Made by a program: the position numbers and the translations under genes. Below are positions 18,720-28,467 of a DNA stretch of 64,000 nt, piece by piece. The stretch spans positions 372,001-436,000 of the forward strand of contig NZ_BDAI01000003.1 of assembly GCF_002091755.1 (NCBI RefSeq). Direction: 5' to 3'. The DNA comes from Pseudomonas nitroreducens NBRC 12694 (lineage in GTDB: Bacteria > Pseudomonadota > Gammaproteobacteria > Pseudomonadales > Pseudomonadaceae). Within the stretch, counting starts at the first letter, position 1. Each line of letters opens with the position of its first letter. The notes under the pieces are model-generated. The model had not been told where the DNA came from, made no database searches, and was given only the letters and a program-made list of their open reading frames with translations.

Positions 18720-20740
18720 CAGGCGATGCTTTTCTGCAGCGGGAAGGCGTGGGGCACCCCACCGGCACGTTCGGCCAGGGCTTCGCGGAGGAAGAAGTCC
18801 AGGGTCTTGCCGATGGTGGCGGAGAGCTCCACGCTCGGCTGCCAGTTCAGCAGGCGACGGGCGTTCTCGATGCTAGGCTTGCGGTGCGACACGTCCTGGT
18901 AGCCGTCGCCGTAGAAGCTGCGGCTTTCCACTTCGCGGAAGCCGGCGAAGGGCGGGAACTGGTCGCGCAGCGGGTGCGCCTCGAACTGACGCAGCAGCTC
19001 TTCGCCCAGTTGGCGGATGCTGGCTTCGTTGTCCGGGTTGCCGATATTGACGATCTGCCCGTCGCAGCGGCTGCCTTCGTTGTCGATGATCCGCGCCAGC
19101 GCCTCGATGCCGTCATCCACGTCGGTGAAGCAGCGCTTCTGCTCGCCGCCGTCGACCAGGCGGATCGGCGTGCCTTCCACCAGGTGCAGGATCAGCTGGG
19201 TGATGGCGCGGGAACTGCCGATGCGCGCCGAGTCCAGGCGGTCCAGGCGCGGGCCCATCCAGTTGAACGGACGGAACAGGGTGAACTTCAGGCCCTTCTG
19301 GCCGTAGGCCCAGATAACGCGGTCGAGCAACTGCTTGGAGACCGAGTAGATCCAGCGCTGCTTGTTGATCGGGCCGACGATCAGGTTCGACTTGTCTTCG
19401 TCGAAGTTGGCGTCGGTGCACATGCCGTACACCTCGGAGGTGGACGGGAAGATCACGCGCTTGTTGTACTTCACGCAGTAGCGGACCAGCTTGAGGTTTT
19501 CCTCGAAGTCCAGCTCGAACACGCGCAGCGGGTTGCGGGTGTATTCGATGGGCGTGGCGATGGCCACCAGCGGCAGGACCACGTCGCACTTCTTGATGTG
19601 GTACTCGATCCACTCGGTGTGGATGCTGATGTCGCCTTCGACGAAGTGGAAGTCCGGGTTGCCTTTCAGGCGCTCGATGGCGTCGGAGCCGATGTCCAGG
19701 CCGTAGACCTCGTAGTTGCCGTCGCGCAGCAGGCGCTCGGAGAGGTGGTTGCCGATGAAGCCATTGACGCCGAGGATCAGTACGCGGGTCTTGCGCTTGG
19801 GTTTGCCGCTGGCGCCGTGCAGGCGCGAGCCGTCCACCAGGCCCATTTCGCGGGCCAGCTGCGGGCCGGCGAGGAACAGGCCGCTGTCGCCCTGCTGGCC
19901 GGAGAGGATTTCCAGCGAGTCAGCACCGCAGGCGATGCGCAGCGGGTCGACCGACAGGACCGAGCCGGCCGGCAGGCCGTTGTTGCCGGCGACCACGCGC
20001 GAGCTCCAGACGATCAGCTTGCGATCGCCCACCGGGGCGAAGGCGCCGGGGTACGGCTGGGTCACGGCGCGGACCAGGTTGTGCAGTTCGCTGGCAGGGC
20101 GCTTCCAGTCGAGCTGGCCGTCCGCCGGGGTGCGGCGACCGAAGTAGCTGGCGCGGGATTCGTCCTGGGCGACTTCCTGCAGTTCACCCCGAGCCAGGCG
20201 GGGCAGGGCAGTGGCGAGCAGCTCGCGGGTGGCTTCGCGCAGCTTGCCGTGCAGCACCAGTGCGGTGTCGTCCGGGCCGATGGCGACGCTCTGCTGGGCG
20301 AGGATGCCGCCGGCGTCGGCGCGCTTGACCATGCGGTGCAGGGTCACGCCGGTCTCGCTTTCGCCGTTGACCAGCACCCAGTTGGCCGGGGCGCGGCCAC
20401 GGTAGCGCGGCAGCAGCGAACCATGCAGGTTGTAGGCGCCCTTGGCGGCGCAGGCCAGCAGCTCTTCGCTGAGCAGGTGGCGGTAGTAGAAGGAGAAGAT
20501 GTACTGCGGTTGCAGTTCGCGGATGCGCGCAACCCACAGCGGGTGGTTGACGTCTTCGGGCGCGTGCACCGGGATGCCCAGGCGCGCGCAGAGTTGTGCT
20601 ACGGAACCGTAGAAGCGGTTTTCCTTGGGATCGTCAGCGTGGGTGAACACGGCGTCGATCTGGTAACCGGCGGCGAGCAGCGCTTCGATGCCGGCGCAGC
20701 CGAAGTCGTGGTAGGCAAAGACGATGGTCTGCTGGGTCAT
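18719..20740 (-). CDS. arnA: Bifunctional UDP-L-Ara4N formyltransferase / UDP-glucuronate decarboxylase ArnA
   Basis: Cytoplasmic bifunctional enzyme of 673 aa. The N-terminal formyltransferase (about 1-305) shows the catalytic N104, H106 and D142 ([24 protein letters not shown]). The C-terminal SDR-type dehydrogenase/decarboxylase (about 318-673) begins with the NAD motif [10 protein letters not shown] and has the STSEVYGM and YSVSKQ motifs of UDP-GlcA decarboxylase. Together they make UDP-4-keto-pentose and later UDP-Ara4FN. The frame is open upstream, but the ATG at 20740 gives [17 protein letters not shown], overlaps the arnC stop by 4 bp and matches the family. Confidence 0.97.
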   Translation of the reverse strand: MTQQTIVFAYHDFGCAGIEALLAAGYQIDAVFTHADDPKENRFYGSVAQLCARLGIPVHAPEDVNHPLWVARIRELQPQYIFSFYYRHLLSEELLACAAKGAYNLHGSLLPRYRGRAPANWVLVNGESETGVTLHRMVKRADAGGILAQQSVAIGPDDTALVLHGKLREATRELLATALPRLARGELQEVAQDESRASYFGRRTPADGQLDWKRPASELHNLVRAVTQPYPGAFAPVGDRKLIVWSSRVVAGNNGLPAGSVLSVDPLRIACGADSLEILSGQQGDSGLFLAGPQLAREMGLVDGSRLHGASGKPKRKTRVLILGVNGFIGNHLSERLLRDGNYEVYGLDIGSDAIERLKGNPDFHFVEGDISIHTEWIEYHIKKCDVVLPLVAIATPIEYTRNPLRVFELDFEENLKLVRYCVKYNKRVIFPSTSEVYGMCTDANFDEDKSNLIVGPINKQRWIYSVSKQLLDRVIWAYGQKGLKFTLFRPFNWMGPRLDRLDSARIGSSRAITQLILHLVEGTPIRLVDGGEQKRCFTDVDDGIEALARIIDNEGSRCDGQIVNIGNPDNEASIRQLGEELLRQFEAHPLRDQFPPFAGFREVESRSFYGDGYQDVSHRKPSIENARRLLNWQPSVELSATIGKTLDFFLREALAERAGGVPHAFPLQKSIA

Positions 20741-21741
20741 GGCTGGATGGACTCGAAAGAAGGGGAAGAAGTAGTGATCTGGGCGCGCGGTGCATCGACG
20801 CGAACGATGCGCTCGATGAAGAAGCGGGGGCGGGCGCGCACGTCGTTGTACATGCGGCCCAGGTACTCGCCGAGCAGGCCCATGCCGACCAGCTGCACGC
20901 CGGTGAACATGAACAGCACGGCGAACAGCACGAACACGCCGTGGCCGGCCCAGGCGGCGCCGAACAGCAGGCGCAGCATCAGCAGCATCAGCGCGAAGGC
21001 GAAGCCGGCCACCGCCATGCCGCCGCCGACGAAGGACAACAGGCGCAGCGGCGAAGTGGTCATGCAGGTGACCAGGTCGAACATCAGGTTGATCAGGCGC
21101 AGGAAGTCGTACTTCGACTCGCCGTGCTCGCGCTCGGCGTGGGCGACGAGGATCTCGCTGGTATGGCGGGCGAAGCTGTTGGCCAGGATCGGGATGAAGG
21201 TGCTGCGTTCGCGGCAGGCGAGCATCGCCTTGACGATGCTGGCGCGATAAGCGCGCAGCATGCAGCCGTAGTCGTTCATCGCCACGCCGGTGGAGCGCTG
21301 CACGGCGAGGTTGATCAGCTTCGACGGCCAGCGACGCAGTGCCGAGTCCTGGCGTTGCTGGCGCACGCTGCCGACCACGTCGTAGCCCTTGGCGGCTTCT
21401 TCGACCAGGCGCGGGATTTCCTCCGGCGGGTTCTGCAGGTCGGCGTCGAGGGTGATCACCAGGTCGCCCTGGCATTGCTCGAAGCCGGCCATGATCGCCG
21501 CGTGCTGGCCATAGTTGCGGTTGAGGATCACCGCCACCACATGGCTGCCGGGCGCTTCGGCGGCTTCCTGCAGCAGGTCGGCGGAGCTGTCGCGGCTGCC
21601 GTCGTCGATCAGCACGATCTCGTAGTCGCGGCCCAGTTGCTCGCAGGCGGCGGTGGTGCGGCGCAGCAGCTCGGGGAGGCTGGCCTCTTCGTTGTACACC
21701 GGGATGACGATGGACACACGGTTGATCGGATAGGCTTTCAC
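20737..21741 (-). CDS. arnC: Undecaprenyl-phosphate Ara4FN transferase ArnC
   Basis: Membrane-anchored GT2 glycosyltransferase of 334 aa that attaches 4-deoxy-4-formamido-L-arabinose to undecaprenyl phosphate. The GT-A domain shows [16 protein letters not shown], the LIDDGSRD nucleotide-binding motif and the [11 protein letters not shown] metal-binding DXD-type motif. Two C-terminal transmembrane segments are visible at about 235-260 and 268-295. Seven bases separate it from arnB. Equivalent to PA3553. Confidence 0.96.
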   Translation of the reverse strand: MKAYPINRVSIVIPVYNEEASLPELLRRTTAACEQLGRDYEIVLIDDGSRDSSADLLQEAAEAPGSHVVAVILNRNYGQHAAIMAGFEQCQGDLVITLDADLQNPPEEIPRLVEEAAKGYDVVGSVRQQRQDSALRRWPSKLINLAVQRSTGVAMNDYGCMLRAYRASIVKAMLACRERSTFIPILANSFARHTSEILVAHAEREHGESKYDFLRLINLMFDLVTCMTTSPLRLLSFVGGGMAVAGFAFALMLLMLRLLFGAAWAGHGVFVLFAVLFMFTGVQLVGMGLLGEYLGRMYNDVRARPRFFIERIVRVDAPRAQITTSSPSFESIQP

Positions 21742-21748
21742 GGTGGCG

Positions 21749-22888
21749 TTACCGAAGCAGGGTTTCGATGGCGTCGACCACGCGGTCCTGGTCGGCCTGG
21801 GTCATGTCGGGGAACAGCGGGATGGAGACGATCCGCGAGGCATTCCACTCGGTGTTGGGCAGGTGCACATCCGGGTAGTGCTGGCGGTAGTAGCTGTGCA
21901 GGTGGCTGCCGATGAAGTGGATGCCGCTGCCGATGCCGCGCTCCTGCAGCCCCTGCATGAAGGCGTCGCGGTCGATGCCGCAGCGCTCCTGGTCGATGCG
22001 CAGGACGTACAGGTGCCAGGCGTGGTGCTGCGGGTAGTCCGGCAGCGCCAGCGGTTGCACCGGCAGGTGCGCCAGGCGACTGGCGTAGCCGGCGGCCAGT
22101 TCGGCGCGGCGGGCGTTGATCGCTTCGAGCCTGGGCAACTGCACCAGGGCGATGGCGGCGTTGATATCGGTGAGGTTGTACTTGAAGCCCGGTTCCACCA
22201 CCTGCGCCTGCGGCTTGCGGCCGTGGGTCAGGCGGTCGTAGGCATCCACGCCCAGGCCATGGAACTTCAGGGTGCGCACGCGGTTGGCCAGGGCCTCGTC
22301 GTCGGTGACGAACATGGCGCCCTCGGCGCAGGTGAGGTTCTTGATCGCGTGGAAGGAGAAGATCGCGGTGCCGCGCGAGCCTACCGGGCGGCCGCGATAG
22401 AAGGTGCCGGCCGCGTGGGCGGCGTCCTCGATCACCGGGATGCCGTGGCGCAGGGCGAGCTCGTTGATCGGGTCCATGTCGCAGGCCGCGCCGGCGTAAT
22501 GCACCGGAATGATGGCGCGGGTGCGCGGGGTGATTGCGGCTTCGATGCGCGCGGCGTCGGTCATCAGGGTGTCACGGTCGACATCGACGAACACCGGCGT
22601 GGCGCCCAGCAGGCTGATCATGTTGACGGTGGAGACCCAGGTCTGCGACGGGGTGATCACCTCGTCGCCCGGGCCGATGCCCAGGGCCAGCAGCGCCAGG
22701 TGCATGCCGCCGGTGGCCGACGACAGGGCCACCGCGTGACGGCAATCGATGGAGTCGGCGAAGCGTTGTTCCAGTTCATGGTTCTTCGGCCCGGTGGTGA
22801 TCCAGCCCGAACGCAGGACTTCGTTGACTGCCTGGATCTCTTCTTCACCGATGCTGGGACGGGAGAAGGGGAGGAAGGGCATTTCCAT
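21749..22888 (-). CDS. arnB: UDP-4-amino-4-deoxy-L-arabinose aminotransferase ArnB
   Basis: PLP-dependent DegT/DnrJ/EryC1-type aminotransferase of 379 aa that converts UDP-4-keto-L-arabinose to UDP-L-Ara4N using glutamate. The PLP lysine is K183 ([14 protein letters not shown]). The EDAAHA motif (residues 154-159) is typical. I chose the ATG at 22888, which follows GGAA with normal spacing and gives the usual length; the longer open frame upstream has no family similarity. First gene of the arnBCADTEF-ugd operon, with a PmrA-like box 62 bp upstream. Confidence 0.96.
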   Translation of the reverse strand: MEMPFLPFSRPSIGEEEIQAVNEVLRSGWITTGPKNHELEQRFADSIDCRHAVALSSATGGMHLALLALGIGPGDEVITPSQTWVSTVNMISLLGATPVFVDVDRDTLMTDAARIEAAITPRTRAIIPVHYAGAACDMDPINELALRHGIPVIEDAAHAAGTFYRGRPVGSRGTAIFSFHAIKNLTCAEGAMFVTDDEALANRVRTLKFHGLGVDAYDRLTHGRKPQAQVVEPGFKYNLTDINAAIALVQLPRLEAINARRAELAAGYASRLAHLPVQPLALPDYPQHHAWHLYVLRIDQERCGIDRDAFMQGLQERGIGSGIHFIGSHLHSYYRQHYPDVHLPNTEWNASRIVSIPLFPDMTQADQDRVVDAIETLLR

Positions 22889-22949
22889 GTGGTGTTCCAA
22901 AGGCCATGGCGGCTCTGTCAGGGGGTGAGAGAACGCTACGGGGGTGATC

Positions 22950-22966
22950 GTTAAGAAGCCGTTAAG
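22950..22966 (-). promoter_or_regulatory. PmrA box upstream of arnB
   Basis: Read on the minus strand, CTTAAC-GGCTT-CTTAAC is a direct repeat with the exact 5-base spacing of the PmrA (BasR) box YTTAAK-N5-YTTAAK; only the last base of each half differs. It lies 62 bp before the arnB start. In P. aeruginosa arn is activated by PmrA and PhoP, so this fits. The rest of the 279-bp interval 22889-23166 shows no gene. Confidence 0.75.
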
Positions 22967-23166
22967 TGGATGTCGTGATTCCGTTCGTCGGTCGAACATG
23001 CGACAAGCAGCACCCGAAGATGGGAGGGAGGTGAGTGAACGGTCTGAAAACGACATGTCTGATGTCGGAAAACGCTGTTGAACACTCGTTCATCCTTGGC
23101 TATGGTGGCCCAACGCTCCTGCGGACCCTTCTGCAGGACATTCCGTCATTCGGATGAGGCCCTTGC

Positions 23167-25230
23167 ATGCGTTATTCGTCGCTTGTGGACAGGATGGTCG
23201 GACCCGGCGTTGCCGCCTGGGATATTCACTACGCCGCCATTGCCGCCCAACGCGCCGGCCGCGACGTGATAGTGCTCAGCGTCGGCGACCCCGATTTCGC
23301 AACCCCGGACTTCATCACCGATGCCGCCGTTTCCGCCTTGCGCGACGGCGACACCCACTACAGTGATGTGGCTGGCCGCCCGGCACTTCGCCAGGCGATC
23401 GCCGCACTGCATGAGCGACGATTCGGCCAAAAGGTCGCCGCCGAGAACGTCATTGTTGTCGCCGGAGCGCAGAACGGCCTGTTCGCCGCCGCGATGTGCC
23501 TGCTGGAAAAAGGCGACGAGGTCATCACCTTCGATCCGGTCTACGTCACCTACGAAGCCACGCTGAAGTCCACCGGTGCCGTGCTGGTCGGGGTTCCTAC
23601 CCGTCCGGAGAACGGTTTCCGCCCTCTGGCCGGTGATATCGCGGCTGCCATCACGGCGCGCACCAAGGCGATCTTCCTCGCCAACCCGAGCAACCCCACG
23701 GGCGTCGTGCTGACTCGCGAGGAGTTGCTGGCGATCGCCGAACTGGCGCAGGCCCACGATCTCTGGGTGGTGGTGGACGAGGTCTACGAGGGCCTGACCT
23801 TCGAGCGCGAACACCAGAGCTTCGCCGCGCTGCCGGGCATGGCCGAGCGCACCCTGAGCATCGGCAGCCTATCGAAATCCCATGCCATGACCGGCTGGCG
23901 CGCCGGCTGGATAGTCGCCAACCCGACGCTGGTCGGGCATCTGGAAAACCTTGCGCTGAACATGTTCTACGGCCTGCCGGGCTTCGTGCAGGAGGCCGCG
24001 CTCGCTGCGGTGGAGCGCCATGATGAAGTGGTGGCGTCGATGCGCGAGATCTACCGCCGCCGCCGCGACCTGGTGGTGGCGGCGCTGAGTGATTGTCCGC
24101 GGGTGAAGGTCCTGTCGCCCGAAGCCGGGATGTTCGTCATGGTCGATGTACGTGACACCGGCCTCAGCTCGCTGGACTTCTCCTGGCAGCTGTTCCATGC
24201 CACCGGCGTCTCGGTGCTCGACGCGGCAGCCTTCGGCCCGCAGGCGGAAGGTTTCGTGCGGTTGTCCTTCGGGTTGAGCGACGAGAGCATGGCGGAGGCC
24301 TGTGCGCGGATCATTCGGTTTGTCGAATCCCTTCCCGCACGTGCCGAATCAACTGTAGGAGCGAGGGGGGCGCCTCAGCCATTGCTCGCGAACGCTCTTG
24401 ATGTTTCTGACGCTGCGGCCGGTTCGCGAGCAAGCTCGCTCCTACGGGAACAGCCCACCACTAAGCCGGTGATCGAAGTGCGAGATATCCACAAGCGCTT
24501 CGGCGACTTCGAGGTGCTCAAGGGCGTTTCGCTGTCGGCCCGCGAGGGCGAGGTGATCTCGCTGATCGGCGCCAGCGGCTCGGGCAAGAGCACCCTGCTG
24601 CGCTGCATCAACATGCTGGAGATTCCCAACCAGGGCTCGGTCACCGTCAACGGTGAAACCATCCGCCTGGCTCAGAGCCGCCAGGGCGAGCCGATGGTGG
24701 CCGACCAGAAGCAGCTCACCCGTATCCGCTCGCAGCTGGGCATGGTGTTCCAGAGCTTCAACCTGTGGCCGCACCGCACCGTGCTGGAGAACCTGATCGA
24801 GGCGCCGACCTTCGTCCTCCACGAGAGCAAGGCCGAGGCCCGCGAGCGCGCCGAGGCGTTGCTGGAACGTGTCGGCCTGGCGGAGAAACGCCACGAATAC
24901 CCGGCCTTCCTTTCCGGCGGCCAGCAGCAACGCGTGGCCATCGCCCGCGCGCTGGCCGTGCGACCGAAAGTGATGCTGTTCGACGAACCGACCTCGGCGC
25001 TGGACCCGGAGCTGGTGGGAGAAGTGCTGCGGGTGATCCGCTCGCTGGCCGAGGAGGGGCGGACCATGATCCTGGTCACCCACGAGATGGCTTTCGCCCG
25101 CGACGTGTCGAGCCATGTGGCGTTCCTGCACAAGGGCCTGATCGAGGAAGAGGGAACGCCCGAGGAAGTGTTCTCGCGCCCGCGCAGCGAGCGCTGCCGG
25201 CAGTTCGTCAACGCGCACCAGAATCGCTGA
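23167..25230 (+). CDS. Aminotransferase - amino-acid ABC ATPase fusion with a REPIN-encoded linker
   Basis: A single 687-aa open frame joins two normally separate proteins. Residues about 1-390 are a fold-type I PLP aminotransferase (SVGDPDFATPD; NPSNPTG; PLP lysine K237 in SLSKSHAMTGWR). Residues about 435-687 are a polar amino-acid ABC ATPase with Walker A GASGSGKST (about 468-476), signature LSGGQQQR, Walker B VMLFDEP and H-loop THE. The linker, residues about 396-427, is encoded by a REPIN (24354-24445) that is open in this frame. Either the two domains are made as one protein, or the ATPase starts separately at GTG 24469 (VIEVRDIHKRFG), which lacks a clear Shine-Dalgarno. It heads a cluster with a binding protein and two permeases. 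Confidence 0.85.
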   Translation: MRYSSLVDRMVGPGVAAWDIHYAAIAAQRAGRDVIVLSVGDPDFATPDFITDAAVSALRDGDTHYSDVAGRPALRQAIAALHERRFGQKVAAENVIVVAGAQNGLFAAAMCLLEKGDEVITFDPVYVTYEATLKSTGAVLVGVPTRPENGFRPLAGDIAAAITARTKAIFLANPSNPTGVVLTREELLAIAELAQAHDLWVVVDEVYEGLTFEREHQSFAALPGMAERTLSIGSLSKSHAMTGWRAGWIVANPTLVGHLENLALNMFYGLPGFVQEAALAAVERHDEVVASMREIYRRRRDLVVAALSDCPRVKVLSPEAGMFVMVDVRDTGLSSLDFSWQLFHATGVSVLDAAAFGPQAEGFVRLSFGLSDESMAEACARIIRFVESLPARAESTVGARGAPQPLLANALDVSDAAAGSRASSLLREQPTTKPVIEVRDIHKRFGDFEVLKGVSLSAREGEVISLIGASGSGKSTLLRCINMLEIPNQGSVTVNGETIRLAQSRQGEPMVADQKQLTRIRSQLGMVFQSFNLWPHRTVLENLIEAPTFVLHESKAEARERAEALLERVGLAEKRHEYPAFLSGGQQQRVAIARALAVRPKVMLFDEPTSALDPELVGEVLRVIRSLAEEGRTMILVTHEMAFARDVSSHVAFLHKGLIEEEGTPEEVFSRPRSERCRQFVNAHQNR
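24354..24445. repeat. REPIN inside the aminotransferase-ABC open frame
   Basis: TGTAGGAGCGAGG at 24354 and the inverted copy GGTTCGCGAGCAAGCTCGCT ending CCTAC at 24445 form a standard Pseudomonas REPIN. Unlike the others in the window it lies within an open reading frame and encodes the interdomain linker, with no stop in that frame. Confidence 0.88.
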
Positions 25231-25299
25231 CCGATGCCGCGCTGCCGGCGCATCGATGAGCGTGACCCATAACAAACGAAAACAACGCAGGGGATCACG

Positions 25300-26085
25300 A
25301 TGAGCAAGAAAGGTCTGTGCAATCTGATGGTGGGTGCGGCGATGCTGATGGCCGGCGCGGCGAGCGCCCAGGCCGAGACGATCCGCTTCGCCCTGGCCGC
25401 CGAACCCTATCCACCGTTCTCGCAGAAGCAGCCCGACGGTAGCTGGGTCGGCTTCGAGCCGGACCTGATCCACAAGGTCTGCGCCGAGATGAAGGCCACC
25501 TGCGAGATCGACGAAGTAGCCTGGGACGGCATCATCCCGGCGCTGCTGGCGAAGAAGATCGACGTGATCTTCAACTCCCTGTCGATCACCGACGAGCGCG
25601 AGAAGCAGATCGCCTTCAGCCGCCCCTATTACGACACCCCGGTCGCCGTCGCCGCGCCCCAGGCGGTGGATGTGCAGATCAGCCCCGAGGGCCTGAAGGG
25701 CAAGGCCATCGGCGTGCAGATCTCCACGGTCAGCTCCAACTACCTGAAGAAGTACTACGAGAAGATCGCCGACGTGCGCTACTACGACACCCAGGACTCG
25801 GTGAACGCCGACCTGGTGGCCGGGCGCATCGACCTGATGATGGCCGATGGCATTGCCGTGGCGTCTTTCGTCAAGTCGCCGGACGCCCAGGCTGCCGGCA
25901 TCGTCAACAAGGGCGAAGTGAAGTACGACCCCCTGTTCGGCCGTGGCGTTGGCGCCGGCATGCGCAAAGGCGACACCGAGCTGAAGGCGAAGATGGACGA
26001 GGCCATCGGCAAACTGCTCGCCAGCGACGACTACAAGGCGCTGTCGGACAAATACTTCGGCATGAGCGTCGCGCCCAAGCAGTAA
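25300..26085 (+). CDS. Amino-acid ABC transporter substrate-binding protein
   Basis: Periplasmic solute-binding protein of 261 aa (family 3, lysine/arginine/ornithine-binding type). A Sec signal peptide ends near residue 25 (AGAASAQA-ET). The mature start IRFALAAEPYPPF, followed by GFEPDLIHKVCAEM, and the DVIFNSLSITDEREK segment are typical for polar amino-acid binders. Two cysteines (about 64 and 70) could form a disulphide. It lies 69 bp after the ATPase frame and 81 bp before the first permease. Specificity cannot be read from sequence; a cationic amino acid or opine-like compound is plausible. Confidence 0.9.
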   Translation: MSKKGLCNLMVGAAMLMAGAASAQAETIRFALAAEPYPPFSQKQPDGSWVGFEPDLIHKVCAEMKATCEIDEVAWDGIIPALLAKKIDVIFNSLSITDEREKQIAFSRPYYDTPVAVAAPQAVDVQISPEGLKGKAIGVQISTVSSNYLKKYYEKIADVRYYDTQDSVNADLVAGRIDLMMADGIAVASFVKSPDAQAAGIVNKGEVKYDPLFGRGVGAGMRKGDTELKAKMDEAIGKLLASDDYKALSDKYFGMSVAPKQ

Positions 26086-26166
26086 CTCTGGCGCGATCCG
26101 CTTCAGCGCCCGCGCGCTTGTCCGGCGCGCGGGCACGAACCTGAGCCTCCCTTCCTGGAGACGGCC

Positions 26167-26877
26167 ATGCAAAGCATCTTCGACCTGATCGGCTTCGGTC
26201 CTACCGGCTGGGGCCCGGCCCTGCTCAAGGGGTTGCTGGTCACCCTGCAGATTTCCGTCGGGGCCTTCCTGGTCGGCCTGCTGATCGGCCTGGCCGCGGC
26301 CAGTGCCAAGATCGGTGGTCCGCGCCCGCTGGCGATGCTCGCGCGCGGCTACACCACGCTGTGCCGGGCGGTGCCGGAGCTGCTGCTGATCCTGTTGCTG
26401 TTCTACGTCGGCTCCATGGGTCTGAACCAGTTCTTCGAGTGGCTCGGCTACGGCCAGGTGAAGCTCAACGGCATGATGGTGGCCATCGTCGTGCTTGGCC
26501 TGGTGCAGGGCGCCTACGCGTCGGAGATCTTCCGTGGCGCGATCCAGTCGATTCCCTATGGCCAGATCGAAGCGGCGCGCGCCTACGGCATGCACGGCTT
26601 CGGCCTGTTCCGCCGGGTGACCTTGCCGATGATGGCGCCCAACGCGCTGGCCGGCATGGCCAACCTGTGGGTCAACCTGATCAAGGACAGTGCGCTGATC
26701 AGCGTGGTGGGCACCAACGAGCTGCTCTACACGGCCAAGCAGGCCGCCGGCTCGACCCGTCACTACCTGACCTTCTACCTCACCGCGGCGGCGCTGTACT
26801 ACGTGCTCACCGTGCTTTCAAACCTGTTCGCGGGCTACCTGGAGCGACGTTTCCGTCGCTGGATTCCGGCGGTCTGA
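26167..26877 (+). CDS. Amino-acid ABC transporter permease (HisQ type)
   Basis: Inner-membrane permease of 236 aa with the HEAT (His/Glu/Gln/Arg/opine) family topology of about five helices. The ABC-interaction EAA loop is visible as EAARAYGMHGFGLFRRVTLP. CTTCCTGGAG precedes the ATG. It pairs with the next gene, 13 bp downstream, to form the membrane heterodimer of the importer. Confidence 0.92.
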   Translation: MQSIFDLIGFGPTGWGPALLKGLLVTLQISVGAFLVGLLIGLAAASAKIGGPRPLAMLARGYTTLCRAVPELLLILLLFYVGSMGLNQFFEWLGYGQVKLNGMMVAIVVLGLVQGAYASEIFRGAIQSIPYGQIEAARAYGMHGFGLFRRVTLPMMAPNALAGMANLWVNLIKDSALISVVGTNELLYTAKQAAGSTRHYLTFYLTAAALYYVLTVLSNLFAGYLERRFRRWIPAV

Positions 26878-26890
26878 ACGAGGCGCGGCG

Positions 26891-27640
26891 ATGAACGAAC
26901 ACTGGCTATTCGTCTATGGGGCCCTGCTGCTCAAGGGCCTGGGCACCACCCTGGTGATCCTGCTGATTTCCGCCATCCTCGGCTTCGCTCTGGCGCTGGT
27001 CGTGGCGTTGGCGCGGATGTCGCGCAACTTCCTGGTCTCGCGTCTGGCGCTGGCGTACACCAGCGTGATTCGCGGCACGCCGTTGCTGGTGCAGATCTAC
27101 ATCTTCTACTACGGCCTGGGCAGCCTGTTCGCGCAGTTCCCGCTGATCCGCGGCAGCTTCCTCTGGCCCTACCTGCGCGATGGCTTCTGGTACATCGTGA
27201 TCGCGCTGATCCTCTCGGTCGGCGCCTACGTCGGCGAGGTGGTTCGCGGTGGCCTCAAGGCGGTGCCGCGCGGCGAGCTGGAGGCCGCTTCGGCGTTCGG
27301 CATGAACCGCAGGCTGGTGCTCTACCGTGTGTGGCTGCCGAGGGCGATCCGCCTGCTGCTGCCGACCCTGGCGGGGGAGAGCGTGATGCTGCTCAAGTCC
27401 ACCGCACTGGCGTCCACCATCGCCGTGGTCGACCTGCTCGGCGCAGCCAACGTGGTGCGCGCGCAGACCTTCCAGGTGTATGAGCCGCTGCTGCTGGTGG
27501 CGGCGATCTATGTCTGCCTGACCTTCATCATCGAGGCGCTGTTCGCCGTGCTGGAGCGCACCACGCCGGTTCGCCGCGAAATACAGAAGCCGGCGCAGCG
27601 ATCATGGTTGGGCAAGCGCAGGGCAAGGACGGCAGTTTGA
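26891..27640 (+). CDS. Amino-acid ABC transporter permease (HisM type)
   Basis: Second permease subunit of 249 aa. About five transmembrane helices; the EAA loop reads EAASAFGMNRRLVLYRVWLP. A region RGTPLLVQIYIFYYGL typical of HisM/ArtM proteins is present. The C-terminal tail is short, basic and hydrophilic. Last gene of the plus-strand transporter cluster, convergent with the TetR-type gene downstream. Confidence 0.92.
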   Translation: MNEHWLFVYGALLLKGLGTTLVILLISAILGFALALVVALARMSRNFLVSRLALAYTSVIRGTPLLVQIYIFYYGLGSLFAQFPLIRGSFLWPYLRDGFWYIVIALILSVGAYVGEVVRGGLKAVPRGELEAASAFGMNRRLVLYRVWLPRAIRLLLPTLAGESVMLLKSTALASTIAVVDLLGAANVVRAQTFQVYEPLLLVAAIYVCLTFIIEALFAVLERTTPVRREIQKPAQRSWLGKRRARTAV

Positions 27641-27677
27641 TAATGCACAGTTCGCCTTACGATCTTGCGAGCTAGAG

Positions 27678-27710
27678 CTGGATTAGGCGGGCGGCGCTCG
27701 CCTAATCCAG
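27678..27710. terminator. Perfect 12-bp hairpin between convergent genes
   Basis: CTGGATTAGGCG and CGCCTAATCCAG form a perfect 12-bp stem with a 9-base loop. It sits between the convergent permease and TetR-type genes, so it probably ends both transcripts. There is no U-tract, so it may instead be a dispersed palindromic repeat. Confidence 0.55.
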
Positions 27711-27738
27711 CCGACGCGCAGCAGATCGTTGCCAAACC

Positions 27739-28356
27739 TCAGGCGTAGGCGCCGCGACGGAGGCCCTCCACCCAGCAGCGGCTGAGTTCGAGACCGTCGG
27801 CGGCGCTGAAGTTGCTCGGGTTCAGGCACCACTCCAGCCACAGCCCGTCGAGCATGGCGGAGAGGCCGATGGCGGCCAGGCGCGGGCGCGCCACGCTGAA
27901 GTTTTCGGCGTGGGCGAGCTCGCTGATGAGTGTTTCGAGGATGGCAAGGTAGCTCTGATAGCCGCGCTCGTGCGCCTCGTTCACCGGCGGCGAGTGGCGG
28001 ATCAGGCTCCAGAACACCACCCAGGGGCTGAGCAGGTCGGGGTCCAGCACTTGCGGTGAGAAGGAGCCGGTGAGGAAGGCTTCCATGCGTGCGGCGGGAT
28101 CGCTGCCGACGGCGTCCACCTGCTGGTAGAGCGCCTGGGTGACCTCGCTGGCAAGGGTCTCGTAGGCCTGGGCAACCAGCGCGTCGATGCTGCCGAAATG
28201 GTGGTTCACCAGGCCCACGGCGACGCCGGCTTCCTTGGCGATGCGGCGCACCGAGATGCCTGCGTGGCCATCGGCGACCAGGCACTTGAGGCAGGCGCGC
28301 ACTAGGTGGTCGCGACGTTCCTCGGAGGTGGCGCGCTGGGCTTTCTGGCGGGGCAT
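27739..28356 (-). CDS. TetR/AcrR family regulator (BetI-like)
   Basis: Transcriptional regulator of 205 aa. The N-terminal HTH is clear (RDHLVRACLKCLVADGHAGI, then SVRRIAKEAGVAVGLVNHHF). The C-terminal half matches the BetI-type ligand-binding domain (WVVFWSLIRHSP; LSAMLDGLWLEWCLNP). ATG at 28356 is taken; a GTG at 28362 has better-spaced AAAGGA and would add two residues. It is divergent from the deacylase gene across 111 bp and lies between it and the amino-acid transporter, so it may control one or both. Ligand unknown. Confidence 0.9.
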   Translation of the reverse strand: MPRQKAQRATSEERRDHLVRACLKCLVADGHAGISVRRIAKEAGVAVGLVNHHFGSIDALVAQAYETLASEVTQALYQQVDAVGSDPAARMEAFLTGSFSPQVLDPDLLSPWVVFWSLIRHSPPVNEAHERGYQSYLAILETLISELAHAENFSVARPRLAAIGLSAMLDGLWLEWCLNPSNFSAADGLELSRCWVEGLRRGAYA

Positions 28357-28385
28357 GTCCACGGTGCGAGGTCCTTTTGCGGCGT

Positions 28386-28398
28386 GCCGGAAACCGGC
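28386..28398. promoter_or_regulatory. Candidate operator in the TetR/deacylase divergent region
   Basis: GCCGG-AAA-CCGGC is a short perfect palindrome in the 111-bp region between the divergent TetR-type and deacylase genes. Position suggests an autoregulatory operator; the palindrome is short and may be chance in GC-rich DNA. Confidence 0.3.
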
Positions 28399-28467
28399 GA
28401 CTGGAGTCGATACTAGGAGGCGCCGGCAAAGATTTCCATGGGCTATTCGGACAGAGGAGAGGGCTTG

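Noticed and set aside
24469..25230. Annotating the ABC ATPase as a separate gene
   Set aside because: Possible from GTG 24469, but no clear ribosome binding site and the frame is continuous with the aminotransferase; kept as one entry with the alternative stated.
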